64,000 nucleotides of DNA from Calcarisporiella thermophila CBS 279.70. Lineage: Eukaryota; Calcarisporiellomycota. The notes beneath the pieces are model-generated. The model made no database searches, was not told the origin of the DNA, and saw nothing but the letters and a program-made list of their open reading frames with translations. The stretch lies in contig NW_027192202.1 of NCBI RefSeq assembly GCF_041956535.1, positions 521,474 through 585,473 on the forward strand, written 5' to 3'. Shown in pieces: positions 37,301 through 50,024 of the stretch. The position numbers and the translations under genes were made by a program. Position 1 is the stretch's first letter. Each line of letters opens with the position of its first letter.

Positions 37301-39175
37301 CATACTCGCCTAATTGATGCTAATTCATGTATATATATATATTTATATAGTGAGTCTAACCTATTAATCTGGGCTTCTCACTCGGAAATCGTCGGCAAAT
37401 CGCTAAAGCTCCTAAATGATATCGCCAGCGGATATAGTTCATTGAAGCTTGTACGCAGGGCCCCAAAGACCAAACGCTTGCTTAGCTGTCATTCGGCAAA
37501 GAACTTCCCTTTTTTGGGTGCTAATCTGTCACATCGCCTGTCATATTATAATGCCCTGGGTCGATTGCTTTTTGCAGAAGAGAATCCTGAAGCAGATTTC
37601 GATGATTTCATGAAGCCATTCGACGAAGTGTTTGATGAGCTTTCGACTTTAGATAGCTTAGAAGCTTTTCGGCAACCAGCTGTCAGGGTAAATAACTGAG
37701 CTTTTGAAATCAAAGAATTTTCAGATTGATATATAAATGCATTTTTATTATTATTAAAGGAAACGGTTCTCGGGATCTTCAGGGATTTACGTGGCTTTCT
37801 TCTTTCCGTCCAAAGTCGCAAAAACTTCCTACTCTTCTTCGAATGGTTTTATCCTCAAAAGTTACGTGTAATGCTACGTGCTCTTGAGGCTTGGGTGGAC
37901 GATTCTTTAGCAGTAGTCATCCTTAAATTTTTCAATGAGTTTTGCTACAACCGCAGCCAGCGCCTGAATTTCGATGTATCGTCGGCAAATGGAATTTTAC
38001 TTTTTCGCGAGACTAGGTAAGTCATGGACGAATCAAGACTCATATCTAATTTGTTCTCACTCTTTTCCTCAATTTATAGCAAACTCTTGTGCACCTATGG
38101 TAAACAATTTATTTTGTCTTAAGAGACACTGCTGAGATGCTGAATGCTCCTTTCATCAGGACAATATACAGTTCATCGTCAAGTAGAAGAATCTAACAAG
38201 TATGCAGCCAAATACAAGGGTATAGCAGTGTGCTTCTCGATACTACATCGTTCTCTCTCGGGCCGCTACGTGAGCTTCGGGGTGTTTTCACTGTACGGTG
38301 ACACTGCTTTCGAAGCGGCACTGAACACTTTTTTCGAGATGATGCTTAGCACTCCGCTTGCCGATATGATGGTATATATAACCCTATTTCTTATAACAAT
38401 ATATGGTAGCTAACTTTTGTTTTTGTTTTTAATAGGCATTCCCAAAACTTGCACGTTCCTTTTACGCCTTGCTTGACGTATTCAGCAATGAGCACATGAT
38501 GTCCATTGCTGACCCGGGGTCAATGGCTTTTCTGTATATTATGCAAGCTCTTGCTGAGGGGGTGCGCTCACTTGACACACAAATCGCTACTGATTCCTGT
38601 AATGCACTTGATCACCTGTGCACATTCCTGATCCAACAGAGCTGGCAACAAGGGCTGCTATCTCCACCTAGCAGTGGTAGCCAGCCCTTGAGTGGAGCCT
38701 CCATTGCCAGAAGGCGGGCAAGACAAAGTGCCACCCCTCATTGGTTATGGACAAGAGTAATGGAGAATGCAAGCGTGCTTCCCTATATGCTTTCCACAGT
38801 ATTTGGCACGGTATTGTTTGAAGAACAGCAAATACAATGGTCTCTATCACGACCACTTTATGTGTTATATATACTAAATCGGGCATTGAACAACCTGGAT
38901 GAATACAAGCGTCGGCTAATTAAAGCACAATTGCCGGAGCGGAGAAATACTTTGGAAATGGTTTGTTTTTCTCATTTGCTCTATCCCCAACTTCATTCAA
39001 AAAGCTGACATTTTATGCTATATAGGCGCTTAATCAACTAGAGCAGGACATAGAATGGAACCTGAGCACAAGGGATCGCGACCGGTTTTCCAATGGATTG
39101 AATAACTTCCGCCGTGAGCTTAACAACACAAATCTGATTCTTATACCACCCGATCTCTCTTCACCAGCAATGTGA
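34359..39175 (+). CDS. XPO7: Exportin-7 (RanBP16 family karyopherin)
   Basis: Ran-GTP-dependent nuclear transport receptor. Twenty exons, all in frame, give 1156 residues (vertebrate XPO7 is about 1090). The start near MTYWPEMSLANQQNFIQCLETLCEEFF leads to QLLLESSPSPYAQMFAAHRL, NFTLRYLYQHPTLSTFVIQALSQ, TKLGWFDSDEFRN, ITSVRRSLFNEEERGKF, NNYHEFCRMLAKF, WLVYIIGGFLGARI, LNDIASGYSS, YNALGRLLF, SANGILLFRETS, GISVCFS-like AVCFSILHRSLSGRYVSFGVFSLYGD, and STRDRDRFSNGLNNFRREL. These follow XPO7 end to end. Exons 14 and 17 are only 26 and 20 nt. The insert near residue 65 (Gly/Ser-rich) is lineage-specific. A second in-frame ATG lies at 34377. Confidence 0.96.
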
Positions 39176-39475
39176 AATGCGTTAGAGGTTTATCTTTTTT
39201 TTTGGAGAAGGGAAGAGGGAACTACTTGAATAGATTTATGCATCACTTTATATTATTATATATTATATATTATAGGATCATTTTGAACTTCATTTGAAAT
39301 TGTAGATCCGTCACAGTTGCTATAAGATTTCTTTAATCCTTATATTTGCATCCGATATTCCTATACTCTTAACTATTTTTGTCTCGTACTAAGTAGCAAT
39401 AAAAAGCAAAAAAAAAAAAAAATAGAGAATAGGCGAATGAAATGATTTTAAATCAGACAATATAGAACAAGATAT
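39176..39475. other. Tail-to-tail spacer XPO7 / SKT5-1
   Basis: AT-rich 3' regions with an A-run near 39409; no gene. Confidence 0.5.
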
Positions 39476-41692
39476 TTAAGATATAGTGCAATCAGATCCT
39501 CTCGCGCCTTTCCGCCTCCGCTTTAATCGCTTGAGAGCCTCTTCGCCTTGTTTGCGTGAAATTGTCCCAATATCATGGCTCTTTAGACGTGTTCTCGCTG
39601 CTTCAATGCCATGATCAGCAGCCAACTGATAAAAACGTTGAGCAGCATCCAAGTTCACTTCACACCCGATTCCAAATTCGTATAGATGTCCCATTGCAAG
39701 CTCGCCTTCAGGTAATCCACCTTCCGCTGCTTTTCTTGCCCACTCAAATGCTAATGTCTCATCTCGCGCCATACCATTCACATCTTCCTCAAGATAGTAC
39801 CGCGATAGTCGAATCATTGCCTCCAGTTCTCCTAGTTCCGCTGCCTCTCGATAAAGCTCAAGTGCCCTTTCCGTATTCATTGGCCTTCCAAGTTCTCCTT
39901 TCTCCCATACTTGGGCCATTCTCAAAATTGCCGGCGGGTATCCCAAACTGGCGGCACGCATGAATTGGGAACAGGCTGCATCTGGATCCGGCATTGTGAA
40001 CTCATGAGGGATGGGTGTAGGGTATTCGTCTGCAAGGATTTGGCCAAGGACCCAGATTGGGAGAGGAAATTCGGCGGTCGCTGCACGGGCCGCCACTTTG
40101 AGGTATCCCATAGCAAACTTGTAGTTCTGTGTTTGCCTGAGAGATCCTTCGAGATGGACCATGGCTAGTTTCTAATTGTGTAAAAGAGTATAAGCAAGTG
40201 AGTATACAGAAATTCTGGACGAAAACCCTGGCTTACAAAATTTGCTCTTGCATCCCCCAGTGCGCCTGCCCGCTTATAATACGACATGGCTTTGGCAAAA
40301 TGACGCGTATTCTCGTAGAATTGTCCCAATTTGAAATTTGCAGCGGGGAAATTTTGCTTCGCAGCTGTGGAATAAAGTGCTTTGGCCCGTTCTGGTGATC
40401 GCAAATGTCGGAATAATCCTTTCTCATACCAAGTGCCTTTAATGAAGCAGGCCTCTCCGTATCCTTTGTTCGAGAGTTTGTCCACCCAATATATTGCCTC
40501 TTCCATCAGTTTCTCCCCCATCTCTTTCTTGTCGTCATCTTTGCATGCCGCATTGGCCTGTTCAATCAAATATTTGGCAAACGAGATCTGCACAGAAGGA
40601 TTATCAGTCTTTTTGGCCTGAGCACGATACAATTTGAGAGCTCCTTCTCCCATCAATAAAGTCGTGGATGAGGGGGATTGACCCACATCTAGACGCTGGC
40701 TACGGCGTTTGTCATTATATAGTCGTGATATCTCTCCTGTACTAAAGAGCGAAAGTGGGCGCGCTTTCTTGTCCTTTGTCTGCTGAATCTCCAAGTTCCT
40801 AAGATCGCGAGCAAGTCCAACCTCCAAATTCAGTGGGATGCTATGCCGTAAAGTCGAACCAGTTCCAACTCTGAATCGATCAGCACTGGTCATAGGAGGA
40901 GTAAATCTTCCTCCAGAAGTACGGTCAACCATTCCTAAATTACTGCTGCTGACTGTCAATTGAGTTTCTTGACTAGAGGAGCGAGGTAAGGACGAAGTAC
41001 TTTCCGATCCATCTAGCATTACAGCCCTATTATAATTATGTGAAGGCGGTAGAACTAGATAATCATGGGAGTAAGGATATTCATATCCATCCGACGGGGG
41101 ATGGCTCGGAACTTGGGTACTGCTAGGCTCAGAGTCATGCGATGTACTTCGCATCATGGTTGGGGGATAGAAGTTATCTCGGGCACTATATGAATAGGTC
41201 CCATAATAGTCTTCATTATAACAGGCTTCATTATTATATTGATCGTTGTCAAATCGGTCGTTCTCATATTGCTCGTTGTAATATTGTTCGTTGTAATATT
41301 GCTCATTATCATATTGCGCATTATCATATTGCGAAGTGTTATATTGTGCATCATTATATTGCTCACTACCAGAAGCCTCTCCAGCATCAGACTTTTTGTA
41401 ATATTCTTCACTATTATCTACTCGTTTTCATATGTTCTTAGTCTCACAGTATAAATCAGTAATATCTCTTGTCATAATTATCCTTACAATTAATGTCTTC
41501 GTTTTGTGTTGGATAAACGGTTACATTCTCGTCGCTGTTCCAATTTTCGGGGTCTTTTCTCCATCCCGCCTCATTGAGCTGCCTATACACATCTGGTCCA
41601 AGTATCTGTGCAATCTGGTCTCCAATATTCGATCCTTCACCTCTCACATCATCCTTATCCCTCCCAGTTGGAATTTTGCTACTGGAGCTCAT
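39476..41692 (-). CDS. Skt5/Chs4-type chitin synthase activator, copy 1
   Basis: Sel1-repeat adaptor that recruits and activates chitin synthase at bud necks and tips. Three exons (41692-41488, 41417-40237, 40171-39476) give 693 residues. The N-terminal exon encodes GSNIGDQIAQILGPDVYRQLNEAGW, shared with copy 2. A tandem QY-N/D-N/E repeat and Ser-rich disordered sequence follow, then at least seven Sel1 (SLR) repeats, for example ALELYREAAELGELEAMIRL and EWARKAAEGGLPEGELAMG. The ending CTIS is a CaaX-type prenylation motif, as in yeast Chs4. Neighbour copy 2 has the same orientation and intron positions. Confidence 0.93.
41221..41360 (-). repeat. Tandem QY(N/D/Y)NE-type repeat coding
   Basis: About nine imperfect 12-15-base units in copy 1, giving a Gln-Tyr-Asx pattern (QYNDAQYNTSQYDNAQYDNE...). 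Reads as ATATTG-CTC/GTT repeats on the plus strand. Copy 2 lacks it. Confidence 0.85.
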
Positions 41693-42381
41693 AGGAATAT
41701 TATACGAGCATTACGCTGAAGCAACTGAAGAGAGTGATATCTATAAACAACCGTAGAACCGCTTTGTATGATTATTCGGGATAAATTGAAATGTGAACTA
41801 TTCGCCGTTTTACCTTGCAAAGTGGCCGTCAGCAAAATGAGTGGCGGTGGCTAATTAAGATCTTGGACTAATTTGACTCCTATCTTAGGAGAATTGGATT
41901 TCCTTAATCAGGAATATTAAATCAACAAACTCTTGGCTACCCATTTTCAATGTGACATAATGCTCGAATGCAAGGGGAACCTAGCGAGTGCAATGCGAGT
42001 CGAGTCACTTGAATTCATCGACACAATCCACACAATAAACTTGTTAACTCTACAAGTCAACACGTGCTGGTACATTTTCTCTACTAATCAAAATCTTACG
42101 TTTACACAGCGTTGTAATGCCCGCCTCAGGGCTTTTTTCGCTGCAATTCATTCAAAGGGGATTTAGCTCGACGCTAAATACAATATAAGGAGGAGAGTGC
42201 TCTAGGCAAGCGTTAATATTCTTTTACTTTATAGTTTTTAGGAATTCTAATAAGGTTATTTGTATACAGGTCAAATATTATATATCAAATGGGAGGTTAT
42301 ATCGCGAAATAGAAGGATGAATATAAATATGAATGATGGCAGAAATAGTGTAGATACAGAAATAAATATTGTGTTTCTGCA
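41693..42381. other. Spacer between SKT5 copies
   Basis: Promoter of copy 1 and 3' end of copy 2. A small hairpin ATTTAGC/GCTAAAT is at 42161-42179 and GCCC/GGGC followed by T6 is near 42120-42140. No gene. Confidence 0.5.
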
Positions 42382-44455
42382 TTACGAAATTAGGCAATCA
42401 CTTGAGTTTTTCCCTTGACCTCGCCGCTTTCTTAGTCGTTCAAGTGCCTCCTCGCCCTGTTTTCTGGAGATAGTTCCAATATTTCGGCTCTTCACGCGTT
42501 GCTTAGCAGCCTCAACTCCATGTTCCGCCGCCAACTGATAGTATTTTTGGGCCGAGGATAAATCCATTTGGCAACCAATCCCAAATTCGTACATATGCCC
42601 CACCGCAAGTTCTCCTGATGGCAACCCGCCCTCGGCTGCGCGTCGCGCCCATTCAAAAGCAAGGTTCTCATCACGAGCAACCCCAGATGCTTCATCTGTT
42701 AGATAGTATCTTGATAACCACAGCATAGCGTTAGGCTCTCCTAGCTCGGCTGCATCTTTGTAAAATTGAAGCGCTTTGCCCTCATTAACACTCCGTCCAA
42801 ACTCTCCACGTTCGTAAACCTGGGCCACACGAGCAATCGCTGGAGGGTACCCTAAATCGGATGCGCGAGAAAAAAGCGAGCATGCCGCGTCTCCGTCCGG
42901 CAACGTGAATTCATGTGGGATGGGTGTTTCATATTCATCAGCAAGGATCTGTCCTAGCACAAATGCAGGAATGGGAAATTCTCGAGAGGCACCCCGCGCG
43001 GCCATTTTAAGGTATCCCATGCCCTGCTTATAGTTAATAGGTTGTTTAAGCTGTCCATTCAAATAAACCATGGCTAGTTTCTAATTACAAAGTAAAATTA
43101 ACCAAATGAATAAGATGATTACAAGAGATATCGTCAAATTACTTACGAAGCTGGCTTTGGCATCGCCCAGAGCGCTTGCACGGTTATAATATGTTATAGC
43201 CTTGGGGAAATATTTATTGTTCTCATAGAACTGGGCAAGTTTGTAGTTTGCTGCGGGAAAACCTTGTTTCACGGAAGAATTGTACAAGGATTTTGCCTTG
43301 TCCATTGATTGAGTATGACGGAATAAACCCATCTCATACCATGTTCCTTTGATATAGCATGCCTCGCCATGTCCCTTGGATGCTAAGCGATCTATCCAAT
43401 ACACTGCTTCCTCCATGAGCTTTTCTTCGCTCTCCTTTTGAGCAGGATCACGCCCTACAGAATTTACTTGCTCGATCAAGAATTTGGCAAAAGATATTTG
43501 CACAGTCGGGTCATCTGTTTTTTTCGCCTGCTCTCTATACAATTTTAATGCATTTTCGTCGGTAAAAAGCGTTGTCGAGGTAAGACTTTGATGGCGCATA
43601 TGGCTTGGTTTACGAGAGTTATTGTAGAGACGTGTGATTTCAATTGTGCTTACACGTGACGAGTCGAAGCTGCTAGTGCTTGTACGAGGTGAGGAGTTGA
43701 GACTGTTGTTCAAACTTGAAGGAAAATGCAGCTGATCAGTGGAGGTAGGGCGAGTATAGCTCTCTTCAGGATGAGGATATAAATCGTTGGCCGGCGATGC
43801 TTCAGGATAGGTATGTTGAATGGGTAAATGGCCATTTGGAATAAACTCTTGATTGGAATTGTCTTGAAGAATGGATGCTGTATCTAGATTTGGTTGTGCT
43901 GACTGCAATATACCATATTGGTGGGTGTGAGCTGAAGTGTCCGAACTGGGTTGGTTATCAGATGGCTGAATATGGCTGTCTGCATGGCCGTAATTGAATT
44001 CGGAAGAAGTATCATAAATTTCGAAGTTTGGTTGTTCATATTGTGGTTGTTGCTGAGAATGGCCTAAGGACATTTGTGAAAATGAGTACTCAATTGGGGC
44101 TGACGTTGACTCGGTTGGATTCTGATTTGAATTAGAAACCGCCGAGCTGCTGTAATGTGAGGAAAAGCCTACAGAAAGAATGAGTGAATAAAAGGCTCAG
44201 GTAAACTCAATTACATACACAATTCGGTTCACTCGACTACTCACTTTGGGGCGTTGGTTGCAAGGGGGTAGCACTATTGGTGGTATCGTTTACATTGCCC
44301 ATTGACTTAATGGTATTTGGATTGGAGGTGGTCCCATTGTGGCCAGCTGAGCCAGTCCAGCCTGCCTCCTGTAGCTGTTTATATGCTTCAGGGCCTAAAA
44401 GCATGGCAATCTGATCACCGATAGTTCCCGGCTGGGAACCTTTTGTTGCACTCAT
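42382..44455 (-). CDS. Skt5/Chs4-type chitin synthase activator, copy 2
   Basis: Three exons (44455-44245, 44168-43147, 43080-42382) give 643 residues. It shares with copy 1 the N-terminal motif (GTIGDQIAMLLGPEAYKQLQEAGW), both intron positions and phases (the second immediately before KLAMV), the Sel1-repeat block and the C-terminal run GTISRKQGEEAL(K/E)RL(K/R)(K/R)RR, ending CLIS (CaaX). The central region is Gln-, Ser- and Pro-rich and has diverged completely. The pair is a tandem duplication. Function as for copy 1; division of labour is unknown. Confidence 0.93.
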
Positions 44456-45299
44456 TTTTTTTAGCTTATGGATTATGGCCTAAAGGAATCAAAATTCTTG
44501 GAGGTGCCAGAGAAAGGTTGCTCTGGAAAAGAATCTATTTCGAGTACTGGGTCGCAGCCACATTTCTCGGAAACCGAAAGGTTATTCTATGGTGAAAACC
44601 AAGGCTTGGACCTTTTTTTATATCCCCTCGAGGCACACATTAGCCACCTATTGGTCAAATCGCTTGAGAGCCATCAGTACTGTTAGCACTCAGACTCGAG
44701 AGCCATACAGGGCTGCCTACTGATTCAGTGTACGGAATTCCGCGAGGATGGCGCTTGGCAGCCAGCTTTGTCAATCCAGTGTCTGAATGAGTTGGAATAA
44801 GAATGCCTACGACTGTACAGAGTGAGATACTCTCCATGCAATCAGCTATGCGCTAATTGAGGGATTAATTTGTACTCCACGTGAATTTATGAGAAAACCG
44901 TCGTGCTGATGATCAATAATAGAGACTGGGTTTTGATGCTGCTTCATCTAACAAAAACAGATTGAGAATTGGATGCTTCGGTTTAGAAGCGCCCTGCTCA
45001 TATCCTTGTCCCAGAGAAGGGGAGAAAACTATTGCTGATGTCTTCAGGGATATTCTATCGCAAATGGTGCAATTATAAGCCTCCACCCAATCAGAGGTCG
45101 TATCTGCTGGTAATTGAATAGGTTTTCGAGCCCAAATAGTAGGAGAGTATGAATCTCCTCGTATGAATATGCAAGACCCGCTTGTAACACCCATCGATCG
45201 AATCCGATTGCGAGCCACCCGTCAATTTTCTTAAACCCTCTTTTGCATATTCCTCTCTCTTCTTTCCTCCAAAGATATCCTGTTAGAATTCCTATCAAC
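44456..45299. other. Divergent spacer SKT5-2 / OSBP
   Basis: 844 bases with a CCAAT-type element (ATTGGTC near 44650). Repeated CGAGAGCCAT strings occur around 44665-44710. Short ORFs look random. Confidence 0.5.
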
Positions 45300-46900
45300 A
45301 TGATGGCAACTACAGATAACGCTTTGCTCGATTCAGCCGATTCCGGCGTGGACATACAATCCTTGGCTGAGAAGGAACCGGCTACGGAGAGCAAACTGAA
45401 AATGGTGCTTTCCCTCCTTACAAAATTCATCGGAGTCAAGGACATGGCTGCAATGCAAGTGTCAATGGCATTCTTAGGCGACCTGTGCTTCCAACTAATA
45501 CTTGTCTCCTTTGATAGTCGGCTCTCTCTGCCCACACAGCTACTCGAGCCTATTCCCAACCTTGAATATTGGAACTATAATGATAGGTATTTAGTACTTT
45601 GCCCTGAATGCATGCAATTGCGAAATCATTCCCACGTCTATTCTCTTGTTTTAGGCCTGACTACCTTGCTTGTATAAATGAGCCAGACGATTCTGTAGAG
45701 AGGTTTTTGGCAGCAATCCGGTGGTGGTTCTCCAAAGATTTGAAGTTTGTGGTAATAATCCCCTACTTATTTCCATGATATTTCCCTAATTTGACACCTA
45801 TGCATGCACGGCTCTTGAGCAGAAAGGAAATGTTGTTAAAGCATATAATTCTATTCTGGGGGAGCAGTTTCACTGTTCGTGGGCGGTCAACTATCCCTCA
45901 TTCTCTCCTACTGGCAACCCAGTCTATCAGGACCACTCGCTTAATTCCGGGCAGGAGCCCCCCAGCGATAGCAAGCGCGCTGTCATCCATTGCCTCATTG
46001 AGCAGACTTCTCATCACCCGCCAGTCTCTAACTTTTGCTATTGGTGTGAAGACAACTCCGTTCTTGCTTATGGAGTTGACCAGATTAGTGCAAGGTTCAC
46101 GGGCACGGCTGTAAAAATCTCTGCAGGAGAGCAGAATAAGGGCATCTATGTCCGACTGCCCAAACGCGATGACGAAGAATACCACATGACCCATCCCGTA
46201 GCCTCTATTCATGGATGGATGAAAGGATCGCTTTACATTACTGTGTCCGAAGCCTGCGTGGTGACCTGCCCTAAGACAGGGCTCAAGGCTGTGCTCGAGT
46301 ACAAAGAGGAGCGTTGGTTCAATAAGCCCAAGTTTCAAGTGGAAGGTGTCGTATTCCGCTACGATCCCACAAATGAATCCGACCTTGCAATCAATAGGAT
46401 CAAGCAAATACCGAAGAGCCAGCAAATCATTTGTCGATTAAAAGGTAGCTGGCGGGGAGAAATTTGGGTCGAATTCGAAGAGAAGGAAAAGCGATTGCTT
46501 ATCGACATGGAGGCCTTGCAAGTGGTACCCAAGACGGTGCGCCCGATCTCTGAACTCGGTCCTTGGGAATCAAGGAGGTGAGCCATTAAACATTAGCTCT
46601 GCATATTTTGGAGATGTCTACCATTCTAACATTGATGCTTTGCAAACATTCAGGGTTTGGAAAGACGTGACAAATAATATTCTCGCTAAAGATTTTTCTA
46701 AGGCTACAAAGGCCAAAATCGAGATAGAAGAGCGACAACGTGCTCGTGCTGCCGCACGTAAAGAGCAAGGTGTTGAACATGTGCCCTATTTCTTCCATTT
46801 GCCCGTAAGGGATGGCAGGCCTGAGCTTACTCCCGCCGGAAAGGAGGTACTTTTTGGAAAAAACGTTGAAATATTGAAAAACTGGGAGACAGCTCCTTAA
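45300..46900 (+). CDS. Oxysterol-binding protein (Osh/Kes1-like)
   Basis: Lipid-transfer protein exchanging sterol and PI4P between membranes. Four exons (45300-45586, 45655-45751, 45823-46577, 46654-46900) give 461 residues, the size of short ORPs with only the lipid-binding domain. The signature EQTSHHPPVSNFCYWCED is the ORP EQVSHHPP motif. PHLS-type upstream segments (FLAAIRWWFSKDLKFV, GEQFHCSW) and KGNVVKAYNSILGE fit Kes1-like ORPs. No PH or ankyrin domain precedes it. Two adjacent ATGs start the ORF (45300, 45303). Confidence 0.93.
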
Positions 46901-47213
46901 ATAAGTAGCACATTTGAGTTTGTTTTATTCCATTGTCGTTGTATATTGATATCATTGCACATACTTGTATGCAATTCCCATTTATTTGCTTCGTCTTGTC
47001 GTGGTTACTTGAAGAAAATTGTTCGTGATTACATTCTCATTTCACATTGTACCAAGCGAAATAATATATATCTTTGTTATTCATTCAAGGGTATGTCTCA
47101 CTCTAAATGGCCAGTGAAAATATCTATGATGTCTTTATTATATATATTTTTGCTATTTACAAAAAGCATGTGTGCAGTGAACATCATTTAAATTTGTCCA
47201 TTGCATAGTTCTC
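46901..47213. other. Tail-to-tail spacer OSBP / NOPCHAP1-like
   Basis: AT-rich 3' regions; nothing further seen. Confidence 0.5.
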
Positions 47214-47882
47214 TTAATTTATAGGTCTGCCTTCAAAGTCATTCCCTTCACCATCTTCCTCTTCTTCGCTGCTCTCAAACTCGTTATTATTGGAGAGCAT
47301 TACTATAGATGGCTGCTCATTTTTATCTGTTGCTCCGCCTTTCTCCCCTGGCTTGATATTAATATCATTATCAGATATCTCCTGTGGCAGGTCAAAAACA
47401 CCTAGCCCTAAATTCTAAAATGAAAGAGAAGGTTAGAACCCCCGGTGTAGAGAGCCTAAAAGAGACTGAAGTACCATTTCTATGTATCCCTCAGCGTTTT
47501 CGTCAATCTGCTCAATATCTAGTTTATTCGGATCATCTTTTACCTGCTTTTCAAGCTGTTCGTTGGCTGATGCCAACTCAGGAATAAAAGCTTGTAGGCG
47601 AGAAAGTACTAAATAAAAAGTAGACAAGGTTAGCGTGCCCATTCAAAATGGGGTAGGTTCAACAGAATTGCATACATTCAGAGGGAGGCTCAAACTTGAA
47701 ATTGGGCTTTTCTTTCCTGGTTTCATTGGTTGGAGCAGGTCGCAGTAACTCGGCTGCAAGAATTATTGTATAAATTTACTTGCCTACTATATTGAATTGA
47801 AATATCAATTACCTATTTTTTCTTCTTTTGTTTGGATATCGAGCAGCTCCTTTGATCGTATAGGGGTTTTCTTGTCTGACAT
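47214..47882 (-). CDS. NOPCHAP1-like (DUF4598) box C/D snoRNP assembly factor
   Basis: Four exons (47882-47816, 47753-47676, 47608-47475, 47414-47214) give 159 residues. The tract AELLRPAP, then FKFEPPSE, LSRLQAFIPELASANEQL and EGYIEMNLGLGVFDL is the DUF4598 pattern, where YIEMxLGLGVxE/D is the hallmark. In animals NOPCHAP1 (C12orf45) links the AAA+ R2TP machinery to NOP58. The acidic C-terminus (SSEEEEDGEG) is typical. NOP56 itself lies 7 kb away, probably coincidentally. Confidence 0.8.
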
Positions 47883-48025
47883 GATGGTAAAGATTGTTTT
47901 GTAGGGTGCTAAAGTGGAGAGTTATTTTCGAGTGTGGCGAGCTGCGCTTCTGCAGTCACATTAAATTATCAAAGGGAACCTCTATTCGAGCGATCATATT
48001 GCAACGGCGAATTTTATTAAACGCG

Positions 48026-49745
48026 ATGGATCCTGTACAATTACCACAAGAGGAGGTATTATCCCTTATTGTAGGGTAACTAAACTATCTGCATCTATCA
48101 CTTTTTATTTGATATTAATCTAATATAATTCTTATGATTTTTTTATACACCGCGTTTCGTCTCAAGACAATTAGCATCCTATGGTTACTCGCAACTTGCA
48201 CAATTAGTTGCAGAACAGACTGGCATCACAATCGATTTGATGCCTAATAATAAACTTTCAGAATGGTTATATCTCGGAAAAGAACAATATTCTGGTATGC
48301 TATGCATTTTGGTCCGAAATGGATATTATTGAATTTACAAGTGCACGATGCTCTTTTATAGATTACGACGATGATGATAACCGTTCAATTGAGGACATTA
48401 ACGGGCAGGATTACAAGGCAGAAGATATTGAAAGCAAAGATAATTTACTCGACAATGTAGCAGATCAGTCAATAGGTAAAATGAAGTAGTTTAAACGTGC
48501 ATATAGCTTATCCTAACTATTTTGGTCAACTTACTAAACAGCACCAAAACCACTCCCCTACTATCAACAACTATATTACACTCAACACCGTGGTCCCTGT
48601 CGTACCGCCGCTTTTTCTCGTGATGGCAGGCTTGCCGCAACAGGCAGCGCGGATAGTACGATCAAAGTGCTTGATGTTGGGCGCATGAAGCGTAAATCGG
48701 ATGATAATGAGAAGCCTGTCATTCGAACCTTTTATGACCATACTGCACCAATCAAGGATGTCAGTTTTCACCCAAATGGTGCGGTATTAGCATCTTGCTC
48801 TGAAGATATGACCATCAAGCTCTTTGATTTAAAGAAAAAAGGGACAAAGAGATCTTTTCGGCACATCCAGGTACATACTATTCATCTCCGCTTAAGATCT
48901 AAATACACTGCTAGAGAATCATCCGTTTTATAGGAGTCTCATACACCTAATTCAATTCACTTTCATCCCTCTGGGGACTATCTTGTTTCTGGAACAGACG
49001 ATGTAGTTGCACGAATCTATGATGTAAAAACGATGCAATGCTATATACCTTCCACAAGCAGAATAGATTCCCACCAAGGGCCAATCAATTATGTAGGTTT
49101 TTGTATAATATTTTTTTTTTCTTTTTTATACTATCTAATCTGCCATGCGCTTTCTTTAGGTGCGTTATTCACACAATGGAGCTACTTTTATCACCGCTTC
49201 TTCTGATGGATCCGTTAAGCTCTGGGACACAGTCTCCGGGCGCTGTGTTCGCACCTTCGAACATGTTCATAAGGGGCGTCCTGTTTCTAGCGCACAAATT
49301 TCGAAGAATGGAAAGTATGTACTCACCGCTGGAAAAGATTCCACCGTAAGGCTGTGGGAAGTTGCAACCGGGCGATCAATGTTAGAATATGTGGGCGGAA
49401 AGCATAGTAGAGAAAGTCTAAGAGTTGCATTTACGTGGAATGAAGATTATGTGCTCGCAGGAGATGATTCAAGCAATTCCGTATTTTGCTGGGATGCGCG
49501 AACGGGAGTGTTTCTTAAGCGAGTTCAAGGTAGCAGCGGAAATCGTCTATAATTATATTGCATTCTTTTTTTTAAAATAATATGATCTAATCGTAGGTTT
49601 TAATAACACGGTGCGGTGTATTGCAACTTCTCCAGTTGATGGAGGATTCCTTGCATGCAGTGAAGATTTTCGCGCTCGATACTTCGTTTTATCCACTGGT
49701 CCTGATGCAGGTCCTGGTGGAGAGTCTTCCGTGAAGGATACATAA
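48026..49745 (+). CDS. Cleavage stimulation factor subunit 1 (CstF-50)
   Basis: WD40 subunit of the mRNA 3'-end processing factor CstF. Seven exons (48026-48075, 48167-48294, 48362-48475, 48542-48870, 48934-49092, 49160-49529, 49597-49745) give 432 residues against about 431 in vertebrates. The N-terminal homodimerisation helix (LASYGYSQLAQLVAEQTGI) is followed by LPYYQQLYYTQHRGPCRTAAFSRDG and seven WD repeats including ATGSADSTIKVLD, SEDMTIKLFD, GTDDVVARIYD, SSDGSVKLWD, GKDSTVRLWEVATGR and DSSNSVFCWDARTG. Colinear with CSTF1 throughout. Confidence 0.95.
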
Positions 49746-50024
49746 AATAAAGTATTTACTCGACTTACTAAATTAATTTATTGGATTTTTCTTTCTTGAG
49801 AACACATTGTGATAAAAAAAAACGAGAAATCCCTAAGAGGAATTTAAATATTTTGGGGAAATTCTGCGAGCCAAAAATGAAGCAGGAATTGACAGCCTGA
49901 GAGCGGAACCAAAAGAAAAAAAACTACCGTTCAGGCTTCGTTTCCCTCGAGGTCACCCTATATATCCCCATTCAAAACTAATTATCCACATTCTTCATTA
50001 TTATTTATTGCGATCAAGAATTAC
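49746..50024. other. Intergenic, CstF-50 to WDR44-like
   Basis: Short spacer with A and T runs; no feature seen. Confidence 0.4.

Noticed and set aside
45898-46425. 175-codon minus-strand ORF in the OSBP gene
   Set aside because: Antisense shadow of a conserved coding exon.
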